Positions 22,535 through 33,815 of a stretch of 64,000 bases of DNA are shown piece after piece (positions within the stretch are counted from its first letter, which is position 1; each line of letters begins with the position of its first letter). Source of the DNA: Chalara sp. BL73. Taxonomy: Eukaryota; Ascomycota; Leotiomycetes; Helotiales. The notes below the pieces were generated by a model. The model did not search any database and had not been told where the DNA came from. It worked only from the letters and a program-made list of their open reading frames with translations. The stretch covers positions 372,001-436,000 of the forward strand of contig CAKJVC010000069.1 of the NCBI GenBank assembly GCA_918026815.1, given 5' to 3'. Both the position numbers and the translations under genes were made by a program.

Positions 22535-23102
22535 GGTCTGTAAGCTCTGATGATATTCAAGAACATATTCGGATTATTTTGGCTTCATTCCGCGAATTTT
22601 TATATCATGTACAAGCTTATTCATCTTTTAAGATGCAAGCCACAGTGACACCTATGTCATAGTCTGACTGATTTGTAAGAACATATTTTAGCTTCAGCCA
22701 TAGAATATTAAAACGATAGAGACAAGAGAAAGGGGTTTTCAAGGCTGGAAATCTCATGTGTCTCCATGATTAACATATTCATGCAGGTCTTCTAATTAGG
22801 TGCTTCTGCGCATACAAATCGATTGAGGATTTGGAGAGTAAGCGAAGCTTACTTCGTAAGGTGCGCAACAGGCACGTGGGAGGGTCATTGATTCGATGAC
22901 TAAGCCCATAGTTATAAAGGACAAACTGACATCCATGTGCTACATAGCTTCATTTTAGGTTATCTCAGATTCAACAATATGATACAATAGAGATACGATG
23001 GTGGCAAAATGCCTAACTCGTGAAGACGTCCTTTCCCGAAGTTAAAAAAAAAAGGACCACAGCTGCGTCCAGTTTCCCATCCTCTCAAAAAGAACAAACT
23101 CG
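22535..23102. other. Spacer between MDR reductase and phosphotransferase remnant
   Basis: It holds the reductase promoter and the place where the missing N-terminal part of the phosphotransferase remnant would lie. I find no recognisable kinase N-lobe coding sequence here, so that part appears deleted or unrecognisable. Confidence 0.4.
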
Positions 23103-24045
23103 ATGAATGGCAAAGATAGAGTGCATAATACTGCAAATGACTGGTACATCGCGCTAGCAGAAATGCACGTAGCGCAGCTTACTTTCCAACATAATGACCT
23201 GGTCAAAACAGCAGACGACTGCCGAAACAAATACATTACACGCCAGCTTTTTCTCAAACTAGCTAAACAAGGCCGACCATCGACTTTCGGATTCGTAGAG
23301 GATAACTGGTCAGCTTAATTTCAGGCTAAGGGGCATACTACGGCGTTATCCCCCGCTCCCAGCGGAGTAGGCTGCTTTAGAATTTGGTGCGATGACTTTC
23401 GGCCGAGCAATATTCTCCTGAATGAAAAAGACGATATAGTTGCTACTATTGATTGGGAGTTTGCATATACTGCCCCTACGCGATTCGCTCTTGACCCGCC
23501 TTTGTGGTTGTTGCTGAATGTCCCCGAGTGGTGGAAACGGATATTGATGATTGGGCTAAGATCTATGAGGCACGCCTGAAGGTCTGGCTGCGGGCGATGG
23601 GGAATGCCGAGACGAGAAGCCTGAGGAGAAGTTAGAGATGTCGTCAAATAGATTGTCTAAACACATGCGTGAAAGCTGGGAAACGGGCCGATTCTGGCTC
23701 AACTACGCCGCTCGAAAAAGCTGGGCTTTCGATACTATATTCTGGAAATATTTGGATCATCGATTTTATGGTAGCAGGAAGGACCTGACTCAGCAGGATC
23801 CGGCTCGACAGGAGGGCGTTACTGAACAGAAGCACGTAACTGAACAGAATCTCTGGAAGACTCGAGTACATCTGCTAAGTGACAAGGAAAGAAATGCGAT
23901 GGAGGCGTTTGTGGAGAGGAAGATGGAAGAGGGGAAGCAAAGGATATTAGTTGATGATCTAGATGATAAGGCGGTTAGGGAGAGGTTGCGCCAGGTGGTG
24001 GGTGAGATGTTGGGGGAGGAGCAATTAGATTTGAGCGCGGGATAA
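23103..24045 (+). pseudogene. Decayed aminoglycoside-phosphotransferase-like kinase gene
   Basis: The plus strand keeps the C-terminal two thirds of a fungal APH-type phosphotransferase family protein but is broken. Segment 1 (from 23103) reads DWYIALAEMHVAQLTFQHND through AKQGRPSTFGFVEDNWSA. It hits an in-frame TAA near 23317-23320 and resumes in the same frame with GCFRIWCDDFRPSNILLNEK and IDWEFAYTAPTRFALDPP, matching the catalytic loop and the metal-binding Asp. After NVPEWW the frame shifts by one (TDIDDWAKIYEARLKVWLRA), and a second shift near 23600 leads into the long ORF with HMRESWETGRFWLNYAARKS that ends at 24045. At least one stop and two frameshifts, plus loss of the N-lobe, make it a pseudogene unless there are sequencing errors. 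Confidence 0.85.
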
Positions 24046-25296
24046 TAGGAACAGAACAGAGTCCAATTACATTGTGATGGAATATATCGAGTGTAGCACT
24101 TTGGAATTTATTTGAGTTGTGGTTATTGAGTATGCAGCAAAAGGATTACATATCTGCACAACCCCGGGGGCATCTGAACCAGAGCCGATTTATCCTGTCT
24201 CCAGGATATTATGGCAGTATAGGGAGGTGACAGCAATTGGACTACATTCCTTGGACTGCTGATGATGTATGTGCGCCTCTGGATGATTGCTTTGAAAAGG
24301 AGGTGCACTTAACGAAGATATGCTTCGCAAGTTCATATAATACAATTTATCTCCAGCGAGAGCGGATTCTGTTGAGTCGCATTTCCTACAGTTCTTCACG
24401 GCTATCCACCTGTTTTCACGCACGGTGACCTCCAACGCAAGGATATCATCATCATCAAAAGGATACTCGCCGCAACTTCTGTTGACTTGTTAACTAGGGC
24501 ACCAATATCAGCATTTACGCGTGCTTTAAGCTTGATTCAAATCGAGTGCCACCGATCGACACGTAAAGCCTGGCACATTCCTGAAACTAACATCAAGCCT
24601 AAGTACTCACCCTTCTAACAAATACCAATGCTAAGACACGAAAAGAAGCTCACCCAAAAAGGGAGATGCGTCACCTTACCAACATTGCAGCCGGGTGAGA
24701 AGCAAAAGTACATCATTGCGAGCCCCACGGCGCATTTATGCGACTAGATGAAGTACTACAACCAGCGAAGGGCCTCTGGCGTTCTAAAGCCGTGTCACAA
24801 ATAGCAGTGATGGTGCAACGGCGAAGCAAATTGAAAGCACCGACACGTAGTTTAGCCTGTATCTCGGCCAATGTGAAACAAGTAAACAAAAAGCATCAAG
24901 ATCTGCTGCAACTCTACAATAAACGAGAAAGACTAGGGAAGATTGCAGAAAGCTTAATTTGATATCTCAGCAACTACAAGTCTGCTGACTCAATAGACTT
25001 TGATCAACCAAATCAAACAAGGCCGGCGAGCGTACAAATTGGCTGTTGTTTTAGAAGATGAAAAAGAGCAGAAAGCTCAAACAAATATCATACCAAGAAT
25101 ACTGGAAGGGTGCTGCGCTTAGATGCCTTTCCCATGCTTATGCTTTTTCATTTATGTACTAATGACTAAGTGGAATATTTATTATATGTACAATACTATT
25201 GAAGAGCGCGCTCCAAACGCCAATCGATAGACTATATGCAGTGGCATAATTTCCTGTATGCCATATATACCAAACGCGTTTCTATGCAGACAAATT
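24046..25296. other. Gene-poor spacer
   Basis: It is AT-rich and contains only short frames, none with a family signature; a plus-strand 74-codon frame at 24738 is Lys-rich but unrecognised. It includes the 3' flank of the MFS transporter. Confidence 0.45.
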
Positions 25297-27205
25297 TCAA
25301 ACTTCTTCTTTGTTAACAAGCTCTCCGGCATCTTGACTTTGTCTTGCCTCCCTATTAATCCGTGCTTGCTTTTTCTCCTCTTTTATCGCCCTCCTCCTCG
25401 CCTCCTCAGCTTGCAATCCAGTTTTTGTAACCTGATGCTCCCGGCTGAGCACATTTCTCCTCACGAACAAGCTCACTAAAATTCCGAGTCCGGCAAATGC
25501 CACATACACAATCCACATCCTTTGCAGCGATTCATTGAACGCGGTTCTTGCAATAGCTCTCTGCTCCGGTGGTAGCTGATCCGCGAATTCAACATTTGAG
25601 CCTGCAGCACCTCCTGAGAGACGACTTGCGGCTTCAGGACCCAGTGCTGCAATCAGCCTGCCGCGTTTTTTATTCATTTCGTTTTGGAATACGACGCTGC
25701 CGATCACGACCGATATGGAGGTGGAGAGGTTGCGAATGAAACCAAATGTTCCTGTGGCGGTTGCTATATCTGAGGGAGCGATGCGGCTCTGGATGGCAAG
25801 GAGTGGAGATTGAAAGTTTGGTCCTACTCCAATGCCTGCCACGACCTGATAGCAAATTATTTTGGCCCAGTTGGCTGTTGGTCCCAGATTTATCAGCAGC
25901 CCCATGCCGAGCGCCAACACGGTCATACCAAACCTGATTGGCGGTAAATAGTTTCCTGTTTTCTTGATGAAGATTCCTGTTCCACCTGAGACTAGAGACA
26001 GGGTTAGGGCGAACGGGATGAGATAGACACCAGACAGTAGCGGCGTTGCACCAATAACAGCCTGGAAGTAGAGTGGTAGATAATAACTCCCAGCAATGAA
26101 TATGAAACCATGGCAGAAACACACCCCAAAAGCTGCGATACTGGAGCTATTGTTAAAGAGTCGCATTGGCATGATGGGATAGCGTGCAAACTTCCACTCG
26201 TTGAGAATGAATAGGCCCGCGACCAAAATGCCAAAAACAATAAGGCAGATTACAGTCACGGAGTTCCATGGATAGGTTACACCGCCAAATTCGAGCCCCA
26301 AAAGGAACATGAGTGTTCCGCCAACAATCGTGAAACTACCAATCCAATCGACTGCTTTAAGCCCGTCCCAAACAGGTGTCCGGGGATTGTCTAAATGGAG
26401 AAAGAAGTATAGTGCCACAGTCACAGTACCCGTTATTGGTACTACCAAACGTCAGCGTATGTTTCAAAGCAGGATGGATACACTTACAATTAATGTAGAA
26501 ACACCATCGCCAGGAGACTTTTTCGGTGAAAAGCCCTCCAAATACAGGGCCAACTGAGCTTGCAAGTGCCCATACCATTCCAACCATTCCATAATATTGC
26601 CCGCGATTTCGCATGGAGAATAAGTCGCCGATGCAGATGTTGACCAGGATGATCAGTCCTCCGCCGCCGATACCCTGAATCGCACGGGCAACGATCAGCA
26701 TGCCAATAGAGACACTCACTCCTGCCAGCAGACTTCCGATGAAAAATATCAGCGAGGCGCAAAGCAGAATCGGCTTCCGTCCCCATATATCTGAAAACTT
26801 GCCCCACGAAGGCGTTGATGCAGCATTTGCGAGCAGATACGCAGAACCAATCCAGGTGTACCCCGCGCTCGAACCGAAGTGCTGGCTGATAGTGGGCAGA
26901 GCAGTGGTAATGATGCTCACATCTAAGGCGGCGAGAAAGACAGAGCAGCAAAGGGAGGCCATGATTATGGTGGTTTGCAATCGGGTACGCGATGCTTCTG
27001 GTTCGGTTGGTTTGGGCCCATTATGGGCAGGTGCACCTTCATGGCTGGTCGCAGAGCCATCCTCATTGATTGCCGTGGAACCTGGAGAGTCTGATGGAGT
27101 GTTGTCAGTGACAATGTTTTCTTGGTCTCGGTTGGTCTTATGAGAATCAGCATCACCAGCCACTCCTGGCACGGCCACAGCTTCGCGCTCGATATCTTTT
27201 TCCAT
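25297..27205 (-). CDS. MFS multidrug transporter, DHA14 type
   Basis: A plasma-membrane proton antiporter of the 14-TM drug family. Two exons on the minus strand, 26488-27205 and 25297-26441 (1863 nt, 620 aa), joined across a 46-nt intron with a CTGAC branch site inside CFYINL/PITG. An acidic, Ser/Pro-rich N-tail of about 85 residues precedes TM1. Signatures are LDVSIITTALPTI (the TM1 motif of DHA2/DHA14 proteins), GKFSDIWGRKPILL (motif A), VARAIQGIGGGGLI (motif B) and SSVGPVFGGLF (motif C region). A long external loop near the end (RLSGGAAGSNVEFADQLPPE) precedes the final TM, as in fungal toxin and azole efflux pumps. The C-tail is Lys/Glu-rich. The substrate is unknown, and no biosynthetic genes adjoin it. 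Confidence 0.94.
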
Positions 27206-28065
27206 ATCTAGATCGTTGTCCTGTGAAAACCTACCGCCAAATCAACCGTCTCTCCTAGAATAAGATCTACTCTCTTACTCTATTTATTCTAATGGTGGAG
27301 AGCCATCCGTAGGAGTCATATTCCTCCATGCCGGCTCCTATAGCCGTGCCCGCTGTACGCTTTTTCTTTGGGGTGTTGGAGGCGGTCGAGCGCCCACTTT
27401 CAAATTTTGATTGAGCCAATTATGACATCAATGTGTGGGAGCCGCTAGCTCCAGAATTGAAAAAATAACAAAATCTTACTTAATGTTGCATGGATGAGTA
27501 CGAGGCTCGGGTCCGGAATCTGGGGAATGGCGCAGGGGAGCAAAAAGCTTCATTTGCCAATGCCTCACCTCGCTTCATATCTGACGACGGGACATACATC
27601 AAACTCACCCCTTTACGTCAATATCCTTCCTATCATATGTCATCATCGGCCAATCTTGTACGGAGAAGTTACCTTGGATCGCAATGTCAATTATGATTCT
27701 CGTTAATTAAACATTACCTCTCATACCTTAGCCCGCACTGCCATCACGCATCACCAAGTGGCAAATTCGCGATTTAGGAAGTCTAGGGTGACACTACTTT
27801 GGCTGAAAGTTTAATTATTTGTTTTCTAACAAGAATTAGTTTTGGGTTCTAGTTTTCGAGTGACATCTACACCTAAGTACTGCTTATTATCTCTGCCATC
27901 TGAAGAGCAGCATGCTCTCTAACCTTGTGATGTTTTGGCTCCATATCATTCCAAAGAAACACCCTTTCTCGCCACTGTATATCACAGTGGTCTCCAGCCT
28001 TCCAAAATCCTTCTGCACTGTCCGTGTAAGGTGGATAGTATAGTGTGCACGGATCAAGGCACCAA
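27206..28065. other. Upstream region of the MFS transporter
   Basis: It holds the promoter of the minus-strand transporter and AT-rich DNA. A plus-strand 68-codon frame near 27490 starts with ATG (MDEYEARVRNLG) but has no known family. The minus-strand frame 27887-28186 might belong to the unresolved gene that follows. Confidence 0.35.
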
Positions 28066-28580
28066 TTATAAAGGTATCGAGAGTATTTGCAGACGCGTGC
28101 TCTTCACGGCGGCTTCTAGGATTGGAACGGACATGCCTTCTATAGTGTAATTCATTCCCGAGATACCTGCGGTCATGAGAGAGCAATTTGTGCCCGTGCC
28201 ACCGGACCAGCGAGTCAATTCGTCACCATCCTGGCGACTTCGTAGCTCTGAGATCAAATGTAGCTTCTCCCACAAGAAGCAAAAGATATGATCTGGCAGA
28301 TCTCTCTCCGGGCCCACCAGAAAGAGTTCCCGATTCTCGTATTTATCAGGCCAATACAACCAATGAGATGGTGTTCGTAATTGTGGATGTGTTTCGTTCC
28401 AATCCAGAACTGCATCCCGTGGTAGGTGAGCGAGAGCGACGCTGGTGGAAAACATGGCAGGCACTGTATGATCCAAGACCTCTCCTGGGAGTTTTCGGAA
28501 AGGCGAGTCCTTCAGTGCTTCCGCCCATATCACTCGCCTACTCCTTAACTCTTGCCGTGTTTTCTCCCAACTCCGCTGAG
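28066..28580 (-). CDS. Unresolved hypothetical coding region
   Basis: The minus strand is open from about 28580 to a TAA at 28066 and reads like real protein: WAEALKDSPFRKLPGEVLDH, FSTSVALAHLPRDAVLDWNE, HWLYWPDKYENRELFLVGPE. There is no in-frame ATG near its 5' end. A possible acceptor (GATCTCAG) lies at its upstream edge, so it may be the last exon of a spliced gene. The minus frame at 28736-29050, starting MSACKYEKRMVLLHVSE, could supply upstream coding sequence, but I could not find a junction that joins them cleanly. I do not recognise the family. Treat the limits as approximate; a decayed gene is equally possible. Confidence 0.3.
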
Positions 28581-28735
28581 ATCACTGAATTTGAAGTGGT
28601 ACCCGCGAGTATATTCCCTGCCTTAATAAGGGTGTCCATTATGAAATTTCGATAATCTAGATATCTGAGATGAGTGAGGTGTCATGGGTTCATCCACAAG
28701 TAGAAAACGACTTTCCTGCTCTTGCAAGCATACAG

Positions 28736-29050
28736 TTAGTCGAAATGTGAATAAAGTTTGTTGGGGAAGTGGTAAGCAAACCGGCGCGGATCTGCAGGAT
28801 GAGGCTTATCAAATCGCCTCAACTTGATGGACCATTCCCTAGTACTCTCTAAGAGATATTGTGTCTTTATAAACCGTTCAGTGCAAACCAAAAGCTGCAA
28901 TAGACCTAATTGGCTTATGGTCTCTGTAGAGTCCACCAAGCACCAGATATTATAAACCCACATAGCTCGCTCAGCAGCGACTAATCGTTGATCTGAAATC
29001 TCACTGACGTGCAATAAAACCATCCTCTTCTCGTATTTACAGGCGCTCAT
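28736..29050 (-). other. ATG-initiated 104-aa frame, unresolved
   Basis: A minus-strand frame from ATG at 29050 to a stop at 28736 has a natural-looking composition (SEISDQRLVAAERAMWVYNI) but no recognisable domain. It may be an upstream exon of the coding region at 28066-28580, or chance. Confidence 0.25.
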
Positions 29051-29109
29051 TGGCCTCTGCAAAACTTCTTGGTCTTGTGGATTCGCGACAGAACTATCCT
29101 TAAGCTACA

Positions 29110-29725
29110 GAACCCACCAAAACACCTACTCGCATTCTGATAGGTTTTCAGACGCGCAACAAAAACACAGAATACCCATATCTGCCTTTTAATTGGTTTC
29201 CTGTAATCTATTTAGCCTCATAAGCACCTAATAGTCCCCCTTCTCCATGGAATGACAGATCCGCCAAAACGCCTACAAATAATTACAGACGTGCAGCAAA
29301 TCTACATCCCAATAACTCAAAGATCCACCAAAACACCTCATCGAGTCCCGGTAATGTTGCAGACGCGCAACAAAGATATTGCATCCTTAGTTTCAACCAC
29401 GCTACCAGTTCTTCGAAGACTCGCTGCTTCTGGAGAAACGCGCCCGAGCTACCGCTATATCCCTAAAAGAGCTACCTCAACCGCCGCTGGTTCGCAGGCG
29501 TGCGGCGGTCGTCTTACCTCACGCCTCTACGCGCTGTCGTTGGATATTCTAATAGCATACAGATACGCAACAAGCCTACCGAATCCACATATAAACGCCT
29601 CCTTTCGCCCCAATTGGATGACCTGCAGCTGCCATCGTCCTCAAGAATCTGCGCCATAGGCTAACATATCCACCCAGACACCCCCCTGCAAACCTGATGG
29701 CTATTCAGACGCGCAACAAATTTCC
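29110..29725. repeat. Degenerate interspersed minisatellite
   Basis: A two-box motif recurs. Box 1 is close to CCACCAAAACACCT (near 29114, 29270, 29326, and a weak copy near 29670). Box 2 is close to CAGACGCGCAACAAA, about 30 nt after it (29149, 29286, 29360, a weaker copy at 29560, and 29706). In one frame the clearest copies encode TKTP followed by QTRNK. The copies are unevenly spaced (about 74, 137, 146 and 200 nt apart) and diverged, as expected of an old tandem array. No gene is evident. Confidence 0.65.
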
Positions 29726-30254
29726 TCTATGTATCGTTCGCTATGCTCGCTAGCTATAATCAAGGAATCGAACGGTCGATCTCGTCACAAGGCGGGCCTG
29801 TGTTAGAGCTGAAAGCGGCTCCTTTCGTGGCGCCGAGATGCGACTTTCTGGTGGAAGCCTGAGCTCCACTGAAGATGACAAGTTGGCAATGTGGTTTAGG
29901 AGGTCCCCTCTGAGGATGTTAGAATACGGGTCGCTTCTCGAAGTGACCTTCTTAGTTGATTCTAAAGTGGATTTAGGCAGGTGGAGACTTATGGCCAGGT
30001 CTCGATGTATAACATTACATCTCTGGGGATTTGGTTAGGGTAAAGAATGGGTCACATTCGTCGACATACCAAGGCTATTGTTTCACTGGATAAAATGCGG
30101 ATGAATATCAAAATGCAATGAAACTATGATGAAATGAAGTCTGATAAAATAAAATATACTAGCTGCCTTAAATGAAAACACTCCCTGAGAAAAACAATCG
30201 CGTAAGATGAAATACATGGTATCGCCTCTCATAAATTATCAAATTCCTCATCAA
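29726..30254. other. Spacer downstream of the GRDP-like gene
   Basis: No gene is seen. The last 150 nt before the stop codon of the minus-strand gene are AT-rich and likely contain its 3' end signals. Confidence 0.4.
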
Positions 30255-32694
30255 TCACGAGCCGCCGCCGCCACAGCCGCCGCCACCGCAACCACCACCA
30301 CAACCACCACCACCAGTAGCAGCACTCGAACAACCACCACCTCCACCACCTCCACAACCTCCGGGACCACCACATCCACCGGCGGCGATACCTCCAGAGC
30401 ACGTTCCCACGGCGCATGCACCATGCATACCAGCGCCAGTATTCATCGTACAAGGATCTCCAGCATAATACGCACCGCCATACATTGGCATTGCCATATA
30501 CGGGCCATACATCATATAGGGATAACCCCAAGCACCATAATAACACTCATCTCTGGACGGAGGTTTGCGACCTTTCTTCTCCGCTCTCTTGCAGGCTTTC
30601 TTGTATGCATCATCGAGCTCCATCTGTCGTCGCTTGCGCAGACGTTCAAAGGTGGCTGCCTTAATAGCTGATTGCTTGGCGTGCACTGCGTTGTGGGAGG
30701 AGATGTGGGCAGAGTTGTTTGGCGGACAGAGATCTGCGGCGCCGGAGCTGTAAAAGTCATTTGAGACCTTTTCGTGCTTGGATGTCCCGAGTATCTTGCC
30801 GGAATTGGAAGAGTGCTTGACGCGGATCGCTTCGCAGTACCAGCATGTACATTCAGAGTAAACTTGCTGGAACATCTTCTCATAGATTTTGGATGTCCAT
30901 TCAAATGCTGTGGAGAGGGCGTCTTCTTCAATCTTATCATCGTGGTCGATGAACTTGTCACATTGTTCAATCGTGTAGCGGTAATATGCGGCTGGGGATA
31001 GCTGATGGGTATGCCAGGCGAGATCGACATCTAGGGTCGGCACCGCTGTGAACTTTGGGTTCTCAGCGATGATGGTAATAAAACGCGAGTATTTTTCAAG
31101 GAGTCGATCCATGGTATTCCGGGCGGCGGGGCTGTGTAGCCAGTCCAGATTGTGCATTTTATCGACGAATATGTTTTGTCGGATAACCGCACCACCAAGC
31201 TCCAGGGCGAAAATGGATGTGTTTTCCCAGTATCTTGACATCATCTTGCGGATGGAAAGACGCTCCGCGCGTTGCAGAACACCTGTATCGCGAACACTTA
31301 AATTATTCAACCTCTTGATGACCGATCTGTTTAAGATTGCTTGCTCAATGAGTCCTTTGACATCGTTCATGCTGGGATTATTAACTGATCCTGGTGCAAT
31401 CAAGTCAAGTATCTGACCCCTAAGTTGCACTTTAATCAGCCGATTGGGAAAAAGGTTGGGATATCGGAACCAATCCGCTCTTGTAGGCGCCGCTGCAGTA
31501 CCGGTGCGAGGATCTAAAATAGTTCCCCCAAGGGGCCAATCTTTTGAGAGAAGGTTTTCAGTATCTTTCTTGAATTTGGCAACTCGAAGAAGATCATGGT
31601 CGAGCAGCCCGCCGCATCTAGAGCAAATTTGTACTAGACCGCGATCTCCATATCCAGATCCGTTTAGCTCGGTGATCCTAATGCTATGTTAGGCAGATCT
31701 ACATGAATAGGTAGGCTTACTTACTGCAAGAGATGAGTTGTCTTATCCTCTGAGCATGTTGTCCAAGGAATCTCTAAAGCCTGCGAGCATCGGGGGCAGT
31801 GGATAGATTTAGTGAGTGGATCATCTGTATTGTTCCAATGATGGCCCGTTTTAGCCATAAAATCCGCTACTCCACCGTCTGGTACAGTGTAGCTGAAATT
31901 TGTATTGATGGCAGCATCAACAGCCTGCCAGGGCATACCGGTCGCCCACAAATCCTTCAGAGAAAACCGGATACAGTCTTCGAGATAATTCCGAGGATTA
32001 AGCATAAAAGCATGCCAGACCATGAGAACATCTACAGATATTAGCAGTGGTAAGTGAAAAGAAAGAATTTGTTGACGACATACCAAGGGGAGGCAGCATC
32101 GCTGTGGTCCATACCTGAACTCTGCCCCTGATGGTGAATTGGGTGAGGTCCAAGTTCTCATCTATTAACTCTTTCGTCTGTATCCTCCTCCCGTTCTCTC
32201 TTGGACAGAGGACCTTGACCCACCACTCTTGAAATCTTTCTGCGGCTCTGGCAACATAAAGAGCCCATCTCTTCTCTCGAGTCTTTGCGAGAGCATGGCC
32301 TCTTTGTTGATCATCGAGGGTGGACTTCTCAACACGTGAATCCCACAAGCCAAACAAGCCATCGGTATACCCGATATCCTCCTTTAAGGAATGAATTGCA
32401 TTGAGGAGCTTGAGATGCGCGAGGCAATGGTCTACCGTTGGAAACTCTGATGGTACATCAGGAATGCTGAGATTCGCGAATGCAGCATTCATCTCAGCGG
32501 TGGCTGCATCATCGGCATCGGCGATGGGATCAGTGACAGAATAGTTGGGTGGTGCATCGTTAGATGCTCTTTGCGGAGCGATATTCTCTTCCTTTCCAGA
32601 TGGATTGGCCTGAAGTCGAGTTAGTATGCTGACAGATTGGTAAAGTTGCAAGACATACATGAGTTTTTGCGTCCGCGAGGGAAAGCTTCTCCAT
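30255..32694 (-). CDS. GRDP-like glycine-rich domain-containing protein
   Basis: Related to plant and fungal glycine-rich domain-containing proteins (GRDP-like, DUF1399 family); molecular function is poorly known. Exons on the minus strand: 32659-32694, 32084-32609, 31725-32031, 30255-31683 (2298 nt, 765 aa). The conserved core has HLKLLNAIHSLKEDIG, DRFQEWW-type sequence (AERFQEWWVKVLCPRE), MVWHAFMLNPRNYLEDCIR and the hallmark DVDLAWHTHQLSPAAYYRY (HTHQ near residue 514). The C-terminus is a Gly/Cys-rich tail with repeated GGCGGG-type units and scattered Tyr/Met-Gly motifs (YGPYMAMPMYGGAYYAG). The first exon is only 12 codons (MEKLSLADAKTH), and a 41-nt intron lies near the minimum size. It is divergent from the Ted1-like gene 1.1 kb away. 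Confidence 0.9.
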
Positions 32695-33815
32695 TGTTTC
32701 GTGAATTATAGCTGTAGACTATGCCCAATTGAATATCTGGTTGTGAAACGTACCAGGCGAGTGGTGATTGAAAGAGATAAGTTGTCTCACTGATGTTGAG
32801 GGTTCTTCTTATCTATTTCTCTTCTTGCCGTGAATGGATCCTAAGCGGGGATGTTGCTCAGTCACGGGCACAAGGAAATAGGCACTCTTGGTGGGCTTCC
32901 TGGGGCTGTGTTCTGGAAGGAAAAACCGACGGGAAAGGCAACAGGCTAGAAACGCTAGAAGCAGGCAAAGGAAGGGAGAAGGTTATCATCACCAAACAAG
33001 CTTCTTTTGGGATCATCGCGATGGAGGGGAGGGGGGCGGTTACTTGCTCTGGTGGGTTAAGTGGTCATCATCATCTGATGCTGGGGAAGGCTGTTTGGGG
33101 CCCCGCCGCCTCACTCAGAGGGGCTCGAGGAGCTGATCTTAGCGTTTCAGTAAGTAGAAACTAACAGGACCGCTGAACTGGATACGTAGTTAATGCAAGT
33201 AAGCAGATTCGATTTATGCACGAAAATGGCTTAAACGAACGCTGATGATACCAGTACCGCCCCGTAGATAATGGATGTGAACGATGCGCATCCCGTCCTG
33301 GTTGCATGTAGTCCAATCACTTGACCCCATGCACCTTGCATAGCCCCAACTTAGATGTCCGATTTTGTGCAACTATTATTGTTGCCGGTGTTGTCCTGTA
33401 GGTACAGTTCTATGAGTCGAACTTGGGGCTTGGTCCCAGTCGTGTGGCCATGACAAGCTCAAAACGGAAATTATTGCGGTCCATCTCCAACACTATGGCT
33501 CGTAAATTGGAAATGTTGTACTTTGGGGCCTAAAGAAGTTGGGTTGATATGTTTGGTGCCATCAAAATGAACATGCCAAATCCATCTTCTACTTTGACCA
33601 CCCATCATCCACAAGACAGCACCAATGAAGTGCCTGGAAGCCCGCTCACTCCACTAAAGTACAGCCCAAGATGCGTGGGCACGTGTCTCGGCTATCATGA
33701 CATGGATTAGACATTTTGTTTCTGGTCTGGTGCCAAAATTCCGCGATTCTACCATTCTACAACATCCTTCCATCTCTTTTTTTTGGCGCCTTGATGCATT
33801 TATGAAGTCTTTCTC
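32695..33815. promoter_or_regulatory. Bidirectional upstream region, GRDP-like / Ted1-like genes
   Basis: This 1.12-kb spacer between divergent genes holds both promoters. A pyrimidine-rich stretch (33750-33785, including a T8 run) sits just before the Ted1-like ATG, as is common in fungal promoters. Short frames at 32793-33164 lack family resemblance. Confidence 0.4.

Noticed and set aside
29110..29725. CRISPR-like array
   Set aside because: Spacing is irregular, the repeats are strongly diverged and the genome is eukaryotic, so a CRISPR array is not plausible.
32793..33164. 123-codon plus frame upstream of the Ted1-like gene
   Set aside because: Composition resembles random promoter DNA, overlapping frames compete and there is no domain.
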